Shown: piece by piece, positions 19,293-28,019 of the stretch
Numbering within the stretch: position 1 is the stretch's first letter
Layout of the letters: the number at the start of each line of letters is the position of its first letter
NCBI RefSeq assembly: GCF_002086455.1
Contig: NZ_MVHC01000013.1
Span: 37,303 to 101,302, forward strand
DNA length: 64,000 nucleotides
Direction: 5' to 3'
From: Mycolicibacter algericus DSM 45454
Lineage (GTDB): Bacteria; Actinomycetota; Actinomycetes; Mycobacteriales; Mycobacteriaceae
Made by a program: the position numbers and the translations under genes
The notes under the pieces: model-generated
Told to the model about the DNA's origin: nothing
Database searches by the model: none
The model's input: the letters and a program-made list of their open reading frames with translations, nothing else

Positions 19293-20042
19293 GTGAACGA
19301 CACGGTTGACGGGCCGGTGGTGGTTTTCGGCGGGCGCAGTGAGATCGGGGGAGAACTGGCCCGCCGGCTGGCGCCCGGGGCGACAGTGGTGCTGGCCGCC
19401 AGGTCCGCTGACCGGCTCGACGCCGAGGCCGCCGCGGTGCGCAGCGCGGGAGCCGTTGCCGTGCACACCGTCGAGTTCGACGCCGACGACCTGGCGAGCC
19501 ACGGGCCGCTGGTCGCGCGGCTCATCGCCGAGCACGGACCGATCGGCACCGCCGTGGTGGCCTTCGGGATGCTGGGCGACCAGGCGCGCGCCGAGGCCGA
19601 CGCCGCGCACGCGGTTGCCATCGTCCACACCGACTACGTCGCCCAGGTCAGCCTGCTCACTCACCTGGCCACGGCGATGCGAGCCGCCGGCCGGGGACGC
19701 ATGGTGGTGTTCTCGTCGGTGGCCGGAGTGCGGGTGCGGCGCGCCAACTACGTCTACGGCTCGGCCAAAGCCGGCCTCGACGGGTTCGCGGGCGGGCTTG
19801 CCGATGCGCTGCACGGCAGCGGGGTGGGGTTGCTGATCGTCCGCCCCGGGTTCGTGATCGGACGGATGACCGACGGCATGAAACCGGCCCCGTTGGCCAG
19901 CACCCCGGCGCAGGTGGCGGCGGCGACGGCCCGCGCACTGGCCCGCGGGCGGCGCACGGTCGCGGTTCCCCGGCGGCTGCGGATGATGTTCGTCGTGATG
20001 CGACTGGTGCCGCAGACCCTCTGGCGCCGGATGCCGCGGTGA
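19293..20042 (+). CDS. short-chain dehydrogenase (Rv2073c-like, DprE2-related)
   Basis: This 249-residue classical short-chain dehydrogenase has the nucleotide-binding stretch VVVFGGRSEIGGELARRL, where the usual TGxxxGIG is replaced by FGGRSEIG as in the DprE2 branch. The catalytic Ser is in VVFSSVAGVR and the YxxxK motif in YVYGSAKAGLDG. A basic C-terminus ending RMPR could touch the membrane. DprE2 reduces a decaprenyl-phosphoryl sugar during arabinan synthesis, but this paralogue's substrate is unknown. It pairs with the Rv2074-like gene on the other strand, as in M. tuberculosis. Confidence 0.87.
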   Translation: MNDTVDGPVVVFGGRSEIGGELARRLAPGATVVLAARSADRLDAEAAAVRSAGAVAVHTVEFDADDLASHGPLVARLIAEHGPIGTAVVAFGMLGDQARAEADAAHAVAIVHTDYVAQVSLLTHLATAMRAAGRGRMVVFSSVAGVRVRRANYVYGSAKAGLDGFAGGLADALHGSGVGLLIVRPGFVIGRMTDGMKPAPLASTPAQVAAATARALARGRRTVAVPRRLRMMFVVMRLVPQTLWRRMPR

Positions 20043-20113
20043 GGCCCGAATAGCCCTGCTACCGGGCAATTTCGGGCCGTCGGAACGACCCAACCTATCA
20101 AGTTAATTAAAAT

Positions 20114-20134
20114 TCACATGTAAATCACATGTGA
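20114..20134. promoter_or_regulatory. direct repeat/palindrome operator upstream of the HTH gene
   Basis: Two copies of TCACATGT start at 20114 and 20125, exactly 11 bp (one helical turn) apart. The second is extended to the perfect palindrome TCACATGTGA. They lie in an AT-rich stretch about 45-65 bp before the small HTH gene, where an autoregulator would bind. Assignment to that protein is inference. Confidence 0.5.
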
Positions 20135-20177
20135 CGGGTCGGTTTCCGCCCGCCGAACAGGACTATGGTGTACAACC

Positions 20178-20498
20178 ATGGACGACCGTGATAAAGACCC
20201 CTCGGTGGTGCTGCCGTACCTGATCGGCCGGCCGCTGCCCGCCACCGAGGTTTACGAGGCCTTTGGCTACCGCAAATCCGCCTACTACAAGGCGGCCCAC
20301 GAGGGCAGGCTGATCACCGCCGACAACCTGCTGCGGGTTGCCCAGCACTTCGGCCTGAACGCCGTGGACCTGCTGGTGCGCTACGGCCTGATCTCGCCCG
20401 ACGCGGTGGCCGCCTACATCGAGTCGGCGCCGCCGACGGCCCCGCCGTTGCCCAAGATCGCCGAACTGCATCCGGTCGCGAGCCGGCCCCCGCTGTAG
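20178..20498 (+). CDS. small XRE-like helix-turn-helix protein
   Basis: The 106-residue protein has a compact helical domain: VYEAFGYRKSAYYKAAHEGRL followed by ITADNLLRVAQHFGLNAVDLLVRYGLIS, the spacing of a lambda-repressor-like HTH. A proline-rich tail follows. It resembles mycobacterial and mycophage immunity-repressor-like proteins in layout, but no phage genes are nearby. TATGGT (20164-20169) ends eight bases before the ATG, suggesting a leaderless mRNA. The upstream TCACATGT repeats suggest autoregulation. The target genes are unknown. Confidence 0.7.
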   Translation: MDDRDKDPSVVLPYLIGRPLPATEVYEAFGYRKSAYYKAAHEGRLITADNLLRVAQHFGLNAVDLLVRYGLISPDAVAAYIESAPPTAPPLPKIAELHPVASRPPL

Positions 20499-20570
20499 CC
20501 GCGCCGGCGCAGCTCGCCCGTTGGCGGATCGTCCCCGGCGCCGCGGTGCCGGGCGAGTAGATTCGCCACT

Positions 20571-20957
20571 GTGTCCCCAACCTTCGCCGAGATCGCCAAA
20601 TCCGACTACTTGTTGCTGACCACGTTCACCAGGGACGGTCGCGCCAAGCCCACCCCGGTATGGGCCGCCCCGGATGGCGATCGGCTCTTGGTGATCACCC
20701 AGGAGTCCTCCTGGAAGGTCAAGCGGATCCGCAACAGCCCGCGCGTCACCTTGGCGCCGTGCGACATGCGGGGTCGGCCCAAGGGCGAGGCCATCGAGGC
20801 GGTGGCCGCCGTGCTGGACAAGGCTCACAACGGCGCTGTCTACGCCGCGATCGCCAAGCGCTACCCGATCATCGGCCGGGTGTTCAACGTGTTCAGCAAA
20901 CTGCGCGGCGGGATGCGCACCAATGTCGGGCTGGCGTTGACGCCGGCTGCCGGCTGA
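20571..20957 (+). CDS. PPOX-class F420-dependent oxidoreductase (Rv2061c-like)
   Basis: The 128-residue split-barrel protein of the pyridoxamine-oxidase-like F420 family has KSDYLLLTTFTRDGRAKPTPVW, then the ESSWKVKRIRNSPRVTLAPCD strand pair that lines the cofactor site. It is about the same length as Rv2061c. The reaction is unknown; relatives use reduced F420 to reduce quinones or other small molecules. TAGATT (20558-20563) ends seven bases before the GTG start, so the mRNA is probably leaderless. Confidence 0.87.
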   Translation: MSPTFAEIAKSDYLLLTTFTRDGRAKPTPVWAAPDGDRLLVITQESSWKVKRIRNSPRVTLAPCDMRGRPKGEAIEAVAAVLDKAHNGAVYAAIAKRYPIIGRVFNVFSKLRGGMRTNVGLALTPAAG

Positions 20958-20958
20958 G

Positions 20959-21072
20959 CCCGGCGATTCAGCGAGGCTCGACGAAGGAGAGGCGAAGCTG
21001 GGATCGCCGCATGAACCCGGCGGTTCAGCGAGCGTCGACGGAGGAGAGGCGAAGCTGGGACCGCCGAATACG
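20959..21072. repeat. two tandem 57-bp repeat units
   Basis: Units 20959-21015 and 21016-21072 differ at only five positions in their first 50 bases. They contain the conserved core GGAGAGGCGAAGCTGGGA. They sit directly after the stop of the F420 oxidoreductase gene and before the RIC promoter, the intergenic position of mycobacterial interspersed repeats. Read on the minus strand, they encode two copies of SPLLRR..LNRR, but no convincing start or longer gene is present. Confidence 0.85.
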
Positions 21073-21098
21073 CCACGACTGCGTCACATATAGTGGAC

Positions 21099-21111
21099 TT
21101 TAATCATTAAA
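21099..21111. promoter_or_regulatory. palindrome upstream of the RIC gene
   Basis: TTTAAT-C-ATTAAA is a perfect 6-1-6 inverted repeat in an AT-rich island 47 bp before the RIC start. Genes of this family are normally induced by nitric oxide or oxidative stress, so this is a candidate operator, possibly for a Rrf2/NsrR-type or other regulator. No regulator gene is adjacent. Confidence 0.45.
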
Positions 21112-21157
21112 ATTAGGATGGTTGGTCCGAACCACCCGCCGACAACGAGGAGTTCCC

Positions 21158-21859
21158 GTGGCCGCCTTCACCTCCGACCAGATCCTCGGCGACATCGTCA
21201 CCGCCGACCCGTCGACGACCCGCATCCTGAGCAGGTTCGGGATCGACTTCTGCTGCCACGGCCAGCGGACGCTGCGTGATGCGTGCGCCGCCGACGGCGT
21301 CAACGCCGACGAGTTGCTCGCGGCGCTGAACAGCTCCGGTGAGCCCGCTCAGCGCGCCGACTGGGCCGACTTCGACGACACCTCGCTGATCGCCCACATC
21401 GTCAGCACCCACCACCGGTTCCTCTGGGACGAGTTCCCGCGGCTGGCGGAGCTGGTCGACAAGGTGGCGCGGGTGCACGGCCCCAACCACGGCGAGCTGG
21501 TACGCGTCCGCGAGCTCTTCCACCAGTTGCGCGCCGGCATGGAACCACACCTGCGCACCGAGGAGACCATGCTGTTCCCCGAGATCAGCCTGCGGGCCGG
21601 CCGGCCGGACCGGCCGCTCTCCGACGAGCTGCGCAACGAGCTGGCCGAGAACCAGCAGGAGCACGACAACGCCGGCCACCTGCTCGCCGAACTGCGCAAG
21701 CTCACCGACGACTACACCGTTCCGGCGGACGCCTGCGCCAGCTACACCGCGATGCTGGCCGGCCTGGCGGACCTGGAGAGCGACATCCACCTGCACGTGC
21801 ACAAGGAGAACAACGTGCTGTTCCCGCGGGTGCTCGCCGAAGCCGGCAGCCCGGCCTGA
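21158..21859 (+). CDS. repair of iron centres (RIC) di-iron protein, YtfE/ScdA family
   Basis: This 233-residue protein restores iron-sulfur clusters damaged by nitric oxide or oxidants. The N-terminal ScdA domain (about 1-65) ends in the marker DFCCHGQRTLRDAC. The haemerythrin-like domain that follows has metal ligands in ISTHHRFLWDEF-like VSTHHRF, HGPNHGEL, EPHLRTEETMLFPEI, QEHDNAGHLL and HLHVHKENNVLFPRV, a full set of His and Glu. The GTG start is supported by GAGGAG six bases upstream. No M. tuberculosis counterpart came to mind at this locus. Confidence 0.92.
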   Translation: MAAFTSDQILGDIVTADPSTTRILSRFGIDFCCHGQRTLRDACAADGVNADELLAALNSSGEPAQRADWADFDDTSLIAHIVSTHHRFLWDEFPRLAELVDKVARVHGPNHGELVRVRELFHQLRAGMEPHLRTEETMLFPEISLRAGRPDRPLSDELRNELAENQQEHDNAGHLLAELRKLTDDYTVPADACASYTAMLAGLADLESDIHLHVHKENNVLFPRVLAEAGSPA

Positions 21860-21861
21860 GC

Positions 21862-22563
21862 TCAGCCGGCGGCCTGCAGGTGTTCGCCGAAGAACGCGAA
21901 CACCCGCGCCCAGGCATCGGCGGTCGCGGCCTCGTTGTAGCCGAAGCCGGCGATGCGCAGCAGCGGCTGGGCCGGCAGGTTGTTGGCGAAGCTGTGACCG
22001 GCTCCCGGATAGGTCTTGATGTCGTGCGGGATGTCGTGGTGCTCGACAACCCGGCGTAGCCGGTCGGGCGCGCCTCGGCCCAGCGGATCACGGCCGCCGA
22101 AGCTGGCGACGATCGGGCAGGCGCCGCTGAGGGTCTCCTCGAGATGCCGGGGCAGTGGGGTGCCGTAGAACGGGGCCGAGGCTCCGAACCCCTTGGGCGA
22201 CAAGACCAGTGAGAACTGCCCGCCCATGCAGAAGCCGGCGATTCCGACCTTGCCCGAGCATTCCGGCACGCCCAGCAGGTGATCGCGGGCGGCCAGGATG
22301 TCATCCAGCGCGCGGCCACGCTGGGTCAGCAGTTCCCGGAATACCCGGGTGATACAGCGTGCCCGGCCGCCGCGGGAGTACAGGTTGGGCGACACGGCCA
22401 GATAGCCCGCGTCGGCGATGCGCTCGGAGATGGCTTTCATGTCCGCGGCGTAACCGATCGCATCGTGGACCACCACCACGCCGGGCCACGGTCCGGGCCC
22501 TTCCGGAATGTCCAGCAGCGCTTCGATGGGCCCGTCGGGAGTGGCAACGTCGATGGTCGTCAT
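21862..22563 (-). CDS. dienelactone hydrolase family protein (Rv2054-like)
   Basis: This 233-residue alpha/beta hydrolase has Cys as nucleophile: the elbow is GIAGFCMGGQ, the acid is probably Asp in FGGRDPLG and the base His in YPGAGHSFAN. This Cys-Asp-His set is that of dienelactone hydrolases, which open the lactone ring in chlorocatechol breakdown; mycobacterial members have no assigned substrate. TACCTT (minus strand, 22575-22570) ends six bases before the ATG. It stands divergent from fxsA, as in M. tuberculosis. Confidence 0.92.
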   Translation of the reverse strand: MTTIDVATPDGPIEALLDIPEGPGPWPGVVVVHDAIGYAADMKAISERIADAGYLAVSPNLYSRGGRARCITRVFRELLTQRGRALDDILAARDHLLGVPECSGKVGIAGFCMGGQFSLVLSPKGFGASAPFYGTPLPRHLEETLSGACPIVASFGGRDPLGRGAPDRLRRVVEHHDIPHDIKTYPGAGHSFANNLPAQPLLRIAGFGYNEAATADAWARVFAFFGEHLQAAG

Positions 22564-22628
22564 GGCCTCAAGGTATTCCCCGGGGCGCCGGGTGGGAACC
22601 TCCTCGACGGTTCAGACGTTGGGGTGGC

Positions 22629-23120
22629 ATGGCGAGCGCTGTGTTGCGGATCGTGCTGATCTACGTCTTGGTCGAGTCGGCGGCGGTTGCCGCGCTGATC
22701 TGGGGGATCGGTTTCGGCTGGACCGCACTGCTGTTGTTGGGCGCATTTCTGGTGGGCCTGGCATTGTCGGCCGGGCAGATCAAGCGCCAGGTAGCCCGGT
22801 TGCGTTCCGGCGCGGGGCAGCGTGTGCTCGCCGACGGTGGGCTGATCGCGGCGGGCACGCTGCTGGTCGTGGTCCCCGGACCGGTGACCACGCTGGCGGG
22901 CCTGGCACTGCTGGCGCCTCCGACCAGGGCTGCTGCCCGCCCGCTGCTGGCCGGGGCGGCAGCCGCCGGGCTCGGCCGTCGCACACCACTGGTGGCTGCC
23001 ACGGTCGTCGGTCGACGCTGGTACACCGCCCGGCGCACGCCGGGCCGCCGCACCGACTACATCGACGCCGAATTCGTCGACGTCACCGAGACCCACCGGC
23101 CCGCCCTGTCCCGCGGTTGA
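22629..23120 (+). CDS. fxsA: FxsA family membrane protein (Rv2053c-like)
   Basis: The 163-residue protein has an N-terminal pair of helices (RIVLIYVLVESAAVAALIW, then WTALLLLGAFLVGLALSAGQIK) and another hydrophobic pair ending in the family motif GGLIAAGTLLVVVPGPVTTLAGLALLAPP. A basic, mostly polar tail follows. E. coli FxsA influences phage exclusion by F plasmid; the general role is unknown. It is in the same place relative to the dienelactone hydrolase as Rv2053c is to Rv2054. Confidence 0.85.
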   Translation: MASAVLRIVLIYVLVESAAVAALIWGIGFGWTALLLLGAFLVGLALSAGQIKRQVARLRSGAGQRVLADGGLIAAGTLLVVVPGPVTTLAGLALLAPPTRAAARPLLAGAAAAGLGRRTPLVAATVVGRRWYTARRTPGRRTDYIDAEFVDVTETHRPALSRG

Positions 23121-23145
23121 TCCGACACCCCGTACTTTCTACGTC

Positions 23146-24747
23146 GTGACCGTTGTGCCCGGGGCTCCCACGTCGCTGTTGCTCGGCGGACGTATCCACA
23201 GCCCGAGTCATCCCGATGCCACCGCGATGGCCGTCCGCGACGGGGTGGTCGCCTGGCTGGGCAGCGACGCCGTCGGTCGCGAGCAGTTTCCGCAAGCCGA
23301 CGTCACCGACCTCGACGGGGCTTTGGTGACGCCGGGTTTCGTCGACAGCCATGTCCATGTCACCGAGACCGGGCTGTGCCGCACCGGCCTGGATCTGCGG
23401 CCGGCCAGCTCACAACGGCACTGCCTGCAGTTGATCGCCGATTACGCGGCGGCTCATCCCGACCAGCCGATCTGGGGGCACGGTTGGGACGAGTCGGGCT
23501 GGCCCGACGGTGCCGCCCCGGACACCGAAGCGCTCGACGCGGTGGTGGGCGAGCGCCCGGCCTACCTGTCCCGGGTCGATGCCCACTCGGCGCTGGCTTC
23601 GAGCGGGCTGCGCAAGCGGGTGCCGAAACTGTCGGCGGACTCCGGCATCGGGCCGCTGTCCGGCTCCGACCACCACCTGGTTCGCGCCGCGGCCCGAGAG
23701 CTGCTCACCGCACCGCAGCGCGCCGCTGCCCGCACCGCCGCCCTGGATGCCGCCGCCGCGGTGGGCATCGTCGCGGTCCACGAGTGCGCCGGCCCGGACA
23801 TCGGCGGCTCCGATGACTGGCGGGAGTTGCGGGCACTGCACCACGGTGTCGAGGTCATCGGTTACTGGGGCGAACCGGTCACCAGTGCCGCCCGGGCCCG
23901 CGAACTGCTCGCCGACACCGGCGCCCGGGGTCTGGCCGGCGATCTGTTCGTCGACGGTGCGCTGGGCTCACACACCGCCTGGCTGCATGAGCCCTACGCC
24001 GACGCCGCCGGCTGCACCGGGGTGTGTCACCTGGACGCCGAGTCCGTCGCCGCCCATCTGTGGGCGTGTACCGAGGCCGGGGTGACCGCCGGGTTCCACG
24101 TCATCGGGGACGCCGCGGTATCCGCGGTGACCACGGCGCTGCAGCAGGTGGTGCAGCACTTCGGAGTCGCGGCGGTGGCGGCCTGCGGGCACCGGCTGGA
24201 GCATCTGGAGATGGTCAGCGTCGAGCAGGCCGCCCAGCTGGGATCGTGGGGCGTGATCGCCAGCATGCAGCCGGGATTCGACGCGCTGTGGGGCGGCGAC
24301 GACGGCATGTACGCCCAGCGGTTGGGCGCGCAACGCGCCGCGGGACTGAACCCGTTCGCGCTGTTAGCATCCCGAGGCGTGCCCCTCGCGTTCGGTTCCG
24401 ACAGCCCGGTCACCGAGCTCGATCCGTGGGCCGCGGTCCGCGCGGCCGCGCACCACCGCACGCCGGGCAGCGCGGTGTCGATGCGGGCGGCATTCGCCGC
24501 CGCAACACGCGGTGGCTGGCGCGCCGCCGGCATCAACGACGGCATCAGCGGCACCCTGGTGCCCGGCGCACCGGCCTCCTACGCCGTCTGGGAGCCCACC
24601 CGGCTGGCCGTCGAGGCGCCCCGCGACACGGTTCAGCGATGGTCGACCGATCCGCGCTCACGGGTGCCGGCGCTACCGGTACTGGAGCCGGGCGACTCAC
24701 CGTTGTGTCGGCGCACCGTGCACCGGGGTGTGGTGCTGCATGGCTGA
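23146..24747 (+). CDS. amidohydrolase family protein (YtcJ-like)
   Basis: This 533-residue metal-dependent hydrolase has the N-terminal HxH of the TIM barrel in [16 protein letters not shown], a Lys/His-region HECAG, further ligands in [10 protein letters not shown] and RLEHLEM, and the last Asp in [13 protein letters not shown]. The substrate is unknown; family members hydrolyse amide or imide bonds. TACTTT (23133-23138) ends seven bases before GTG 23146, indicating a leaderless start. It overlaps lnt by eight bases, so the lipoprotein acyltransferase is translated from the same message. Confidence 0.88.
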   Translation: MTVVPGAPTSLLLGGRIHSPSHPDATAMAVRDGVVAWLGSDAVGREQFPQADVTDLDGALVTPGFVDSHVHVTETGLCRTGLDLRPASSQRHCLQLIADYAAAHPDQPIWGHGWDESGWPDGAAPDTEALDAVVGERPAYLSRVDAHSALASSGLRKRVPKLSADSGIGPLSGSDHHLVRAAARELLTAPQRAAARTAALDAAAAVGIVAVHECAGPDIGGSDDWRELRALHHGVEVIGYWGEPVTSAARARELLADTGARGLAGDLFVDGALGSHTAWLHEPYADAAGCTGVCHLDAESVAAHLWACTEAGVTAGFHVIGDAAVSAVTTALQQVVQHFGVAAVAACGHRLEHLEMVSVEQAAQLGSWGVIASMQPGFDALWGGDDGMYAQRLGAQRAAGLNPFALLASRGVPLAFGSDSPVTELDPWAAVRAAAHHRTPGSAVSMRAAFAAATRGGWRAAGINDGISGTLVPGAPASYAVWEPTRLAVEAPRDTVQRWSTDPRSRVPALPVLEPGDSPLCRRTVHRGVVLHG

Positions 24748-26434
24748 GACCACCGACCATCCCGACACCGTGGTCGATGCCGGCCCGAATCGGTTGGAAC
24801 GCCTCGGTATCGCGGCAGCCGACCGCTGGGCCCAACTGGCGGCGTCGGTGTTGGCCGGGATGCTGCTTCGGGCCAGCTTCCCGCCGCTGAACTGGTGGTG
24901 GGCGGCGATCCTGGCCTTCGGGCTGCTGGGGTGGGTGCTCATTCGCCGCGAGACCACCCTGGCCGGCGGTTTCGGTTACGGCCTGCTGTGCGGCCTGGCG
25001 TTCTATCTGCCGCTGCTGCCGTGGGTGGGCGGGCTGGTCGGCGCGCTGCCCTGGCTGATGCTGGCGCTGCTGTGCGCGCTGTTTCCCGCCGTATTCGGGG
25101 CGGCGGCGGTGGCGGTGCGCAATCTGGCGGGCTGGCCGGTGTGGTTCGCGTTGCTGTGGGCCGCGCAGGAATGGGCGAAGTCGGTGATCCCGTTCGGCGG
25201 ATTCCCTTGGGGGGCTGTCGGATACGGCCAGACGGCCGGACCGCTGCTGCCGCTGGTGGCGCTCGGCGGGGTGCCGCTGCTGTCGCTGGCCGTGGCGCTG
25301 ACCGGCTGTGCCGGGACCGCGCTGAGCGTCGAGATCATCCGGTGGCTGCGGTCGGATACACCGCCGACCGCGGACAACGGCCGCCCGCCGGCGGTGCTGC
25401 TACCCGGCCTGTGCATCTGTCTGGTGCTGTTGTCGGCGGTGGTGGTGTGGCCCGGGGTGCGCCGCTCCGGCGCGGGCGCCGGTGACGACCCGGCGATCAC
25501 GGTGGCGGCGGTGCAGGGCAACGTGCCGCGGCTCGGGCTGGACTTCAACGCCCAGCGCCGCCAGGTGTTGGACTATCACGTCCGGGAAACGCTGCGGTTG
25601 GCCGACGACGTCGAGGCCGGGCGGGCGGCCGCGCCGTTGTTCGTGATCTGGCCGGAGAACGCGTCCGATATCGATCCGATGGCGAACGCCGACGCCGCGC
25701 GAGAGATCACCATGGCCGCCCAGGCGATCGACGCCCCGATCCTGGTGGGCACCGTGCGTGCGGCGCCCGGCTGGACCCGGGAGAACCCGGTGGCGACGAA
25801 CTCGGTGCTGGTGTGGGATCCGCAGACCGGTCCGGGGGAGAGCCACGACAAGCGGATCGTGCAGCCGTTCGGGGAGTACCTGCCGTGGCGCGGGTTCTTC
25901 CGTCACCTGTCCGGCTACGCCGACCGGGCAGGCTATTTCGTGCCGGGCGGCGGCGACGGCGTGGTGCATGTCGCGGGCGTTCCGGTCGGCGTGGCCACCT
26001 GCTGGGAGGTGATCTTCGACCGGGCGCCCCGGGAATCGGTCTTGGCCGGCGCCCAGCTGCTGGCGGTGCCGTCGAACAACGCCACGTTCGACGAGGCGAT
26101 GAGCGAGCAGCAGCTGGCGTTCGCCAAGGTGCGCGCGGTCGAGCATGACCGCTACGTCGTCGTCGCCGGCACCACCGGGATCAGCGCGGTGGTCGCTCCC
26201 GACGGCCGCGAACTGGCCCGCACGGCGTTCTTCGAACCCGCCTACCTGGACGCTCACGTGCGGCTCAAGACCGCGCTGACCCCGGCCACCCGGTGGGCGC
26301 CGATCCTGCAGTGGGTGCTGCTCGGCGCGGCTGTTGCCGGCCTGCTGGCGGCAGTACGGCAAAATGGTCGCTTCACATGGTTCAAGCGTCGTAGCACCGG
26401 CGCCGATGTTGACTCCGAGGAGCGGCGCCGATGA
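24740..26434 (+). CDS. lnt: apolipoprotein N-acyltransferase
   Basis: Lnt adds the third acyl chain to the N-terminal cysteine of lipoproteins at the outer face of the membrane. The 564-residue protein has about seven or eight helices (to about residue 240), then a nitrilase-like domain with the triad Glu in VIWPENASD, Lys in [16 protein letters not shown] and Cys in [14 protein letters not shown]-terminal helix follows. The gene ends by overlapping ppm1 by four bases. In M. tuberculosis the two are one fused protein; here they are separate, as in M. smegmatis. Confidence 0.95.
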   Translation: MAETTDHPDTVVDAGPNRLERLGIAAADRWAQLAASVLAGMLLRASFPPLNWWWAAILAFGLLGWVLIRRETTLAGGFGYGLLCGLAFYLPLLPWVGGLVGALPWLMLALLCALFPAVFGAAAVAVRNLAGWPVWFALLWAAQEWAKSVIPFGGFPWGAVGYGQTAGPLLPLVALGGVPLLSLAVALTGCAGTALSVEIIRWLRSDTPPTADNGRPPAVLLPGLCICLVLLSAVVVWPGVRRSGAGAGDDPAITVAAVQGNVPRLGLDFNAQRRQVLDYHVRETLRLADDVEAGRAAAPLFVIWPENASDIDPMANADAAREITMAAQAIDAPILVGTVRAAPGWTRENPVATNSVLVWDPQTGPGESHDKRIVQPFGEYLPWRGFFRHLSGYADRAGYFVPGGGDGVVHVAGVPVGVATCWEVIFDRAPRESVLAGAQLLAVPSNNATFDEAMSEQQLAFAKVRAVEHDRYVVVAGTTGISAVVAPDGRELARTAFFEPAYLDAHVRLKTALTPATRWAPILQWVLLGAAVAGLLAAVRQNGRFTWFKRRSTGADVDSEERRR

Positions 26435-27183
26435 GTGATCGTCCCAGCCTGCACACGCTGGTGGTGGTTCCCACCTACAACGAGTTGGAGAATCTGCCGA
26501 TCATCCTCGGCCGGCTGCAGCAGGCCCGCCCAGACGTGCACGTCCTGGTGGTCGACGACGGCAGCCCCGACGGGACCGGCAAGCTCGCCGACGAGCTGGC
26601 CGCCGCGGACCCGGAGCGTATCCACGTGATGCACCGCACCGCCAAGGCCGGCCTGGGCGCGGCCTATCTCGCCGGTTTCGCTTGGGGGCTGGCCCGCCAT
26701 TACGAGGTGATCGTCGAGATGGATGCCGACGGCAGCCATGCCCCCGAGCAGCTGTACCGGCTGCTGGAGGCGATCGACGCGGGAGCCGACGTGGCGATCG
26801 GTTCGCGCTACGTCGACGGCGGCGCGGTGCGCAACTGGCCGGTGCGCCGCCTGGTGCTGTCCAAGACCGCCAACACCTATGCCCGGCTACTGCTGGGGGT
26901 GGGTATCCACGACATCACCGCCGGGTACCGGGCCTACCGCCGCGGGGTGCTGGAGAAGATCGGTCTGGACGCGGTGGACTCCAAGGGCTACTGCTTCCAG
27001 GTCGACCTCACCTGGCGGGCGGTCAACAACGGTTTCACCATCGCCGAGGTGCCGATCACGTTCACCGAGCGCGAACTGGGCGTCTCCAAGATGAGCGGCT
27101 CCAACATCCGCGAAGCGATGGTCAAGGTCGCCCGCTGGGGGATCGGCGGCCGGATCAACCGGCTCCGGGGCCGGCGCGGCTGA
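26431..27183 (+). CDS. ppm1: polyprenol-phosphate mannose synthase
   Basis: Ppm1 transfers mannose from GDP-mannose to polyprenyl phosphate; the product feeds lipomannan, lipoarabinomannan and protein mannosylation outside the membrane. The 250-residue GT2 enzyme has [12 protein letters not shown], the nucleotide-binding [11 protein letters not shown], the metal motif EMDADGSH and the acceptor-side [13 protein letters not shown]. It has no membrane domain of its own, so it probably relies on association with Lnt at the membrane, as reported for M. smegmatis. The ATGA overlap supports equal production of both. Confidence 0.96.
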   Translation: MSDRPSLHTLVVVPTYNELENLPIILGRLQQARPDVHVLVVDDGSPDGTGKLADELAAADPERIHVMHRTAKAGLGAAYLAGFAWGLARHYEVIVEMDADGSHAPEQLYRLLEAIDAGADVAIGSRYVDGGAVRNWPVRRLVLSKTANTYARLLLGVGIHDITAGYRAYRRGVLEKIGLDAVDSKGYCFQVDLTWRAVNNGFTIAEVPITFTERELGVSKMSGSNIREAMVKVARWGIGGRINRLRGRRG

Positions 27184-27197
27184 GAAAACCCGGGGGC

Positions 27198-27533
27198 TCA
27201 GCCGCGGCGGCGGCTCTTGATCAGGTCCAGGCGCTCCTTGAGCAGCTCTTCGAGGTCTTCGATCGAGCGGCGCTCCAACAGCATGTCCCAGTGGGTGCGC
27301 GGCGGCTTGACCTTCTTCGGCTCGGGCACGTCGCCCTCGAGCAGGGTGCCCTCCAGGCCGTTGCGGCACATCCAGGTGCCCGGGATCTCCGCGTCGTCGG
27401 CGAACGGAACCTCGAACTCTTCACCGTTGTCGGTGCGGTACCGCGCCATCCGGCGTGGCGCCAAGTCATGGTTGCGGTCGGTCTCGTAGCTCACGGCACC
27501 CAGTCGACTGCCCCGCAGTACACGATCAGCCAT
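27198..27533 (-). CDS. rbpA: RNA polymerase-binding protein RbpA
   Basis: RbpA binds RNA polymerase and SigA/SigB, stabilises open complexes and is essential in mycobacteria. The 111-residue sequence is almost identical to the M. tuberculosis protein: MADRVLRGSRLGAVSYETDR, the core domain with CRNGLEGTLLEGD, a basic linker PKKVKPPRTHWDM and the sigma-interaction domain LLERRSIEDLEELLKERL. The start is MADR rather than the longer in-frame ATG, because AAGGAG lies about eight bases before it. It is convergent with ppm1. Confidence 0.98.
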   Translation of the reverse strand: MADRVLRGSRLGAVSYETDRNHDLAPRRMARYRTDNGEEFEVPFADDAEIPGTWMCRNGLEGTLLEGDVPEPKKVKPPRTHWDMLLERRSIEDLEELLKERLDLIKSRRRG

Positions 27534-27676
27534 GACCCACACTCCTTAGAACCTGTTTGTCTTCGAATTCGTCTCGCATTGACAACGCGAGCGGGCCCTG
27601 TGCGGTTCCCGGCGCACGCGGCACAGCCCCTAATGATACCGGGATCGGCGCAACGGCCGGACTAAGGTGTTCAGGC

Positions 27677-28015
27677 GTGCCGCGCAGTCCCCGCCCCCAG
27701 CCCTGTCGCTGGTGCGGCCGCGACGTGGGCGACGCCGGGATCGGCCGGCGCCGACAGTACTGTCGCCAATCTTGCCGGCAGCGCGCCTACGAGCAGCGTG
27801 CCCTGGTCAGCAGCGGTAAGACGACCGTGCTGGCGCCCGATTCGGTGGTGCTCTCCGCCGAGGAGGCGACGGCCTTGTCCGACCGGGTGTATCAGGTGCG
27901 GTGCGCGGCCGAGGACATCGCGACCGCCCTGGCCGAGGACGCGCCACACGATGAGCTGCGGCAGCTGTGTGAGGCGTTGCTGCAGGCCGTCGAATCCGCC
28001 GACCGGTGGCGTTGA
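27677..28015 (+). CDS. conserved mycobacterial protein with a CxxC...CxxxC zinc-ribbon-like motif
   Basis: I recognise this as a type common in mycobacteria but cannot name a function. The 112 residues start with PCRWCGRDVGDAGIGRRRQYCRQSCRQRAYEQR, where four cysteines (CxxC, then CxxxC) could bind zinc and the basic stretch could touch nucleic acid. A mostly helical, acidic C-terminal half follows (SDRVYQVRCAAEDIATALAED). TAAGGT (27663-27668) ends eight bases before the GTG, so it has its own leaderless promoter, divergent from rbpA. Confidence 0.75.
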   Translation: MPRSPRPQPCRWCGRDVGDAGIGRRRQYCRQSCRQRAYEQRALVSSGKTTVLAPDSVVLSAEEATALSDRVYQVRCAAEDIATALAEDAPHDELRQLCEALLQAVESADRWR

Positions 28016-28019
28016 AGCG

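Noticed and set aside
20959..21072. CRISPR array
   Set aside because: Only two adjacent units without a spacer; a CRISPR needs repeats separated by unique spacers and no cas genes are near.
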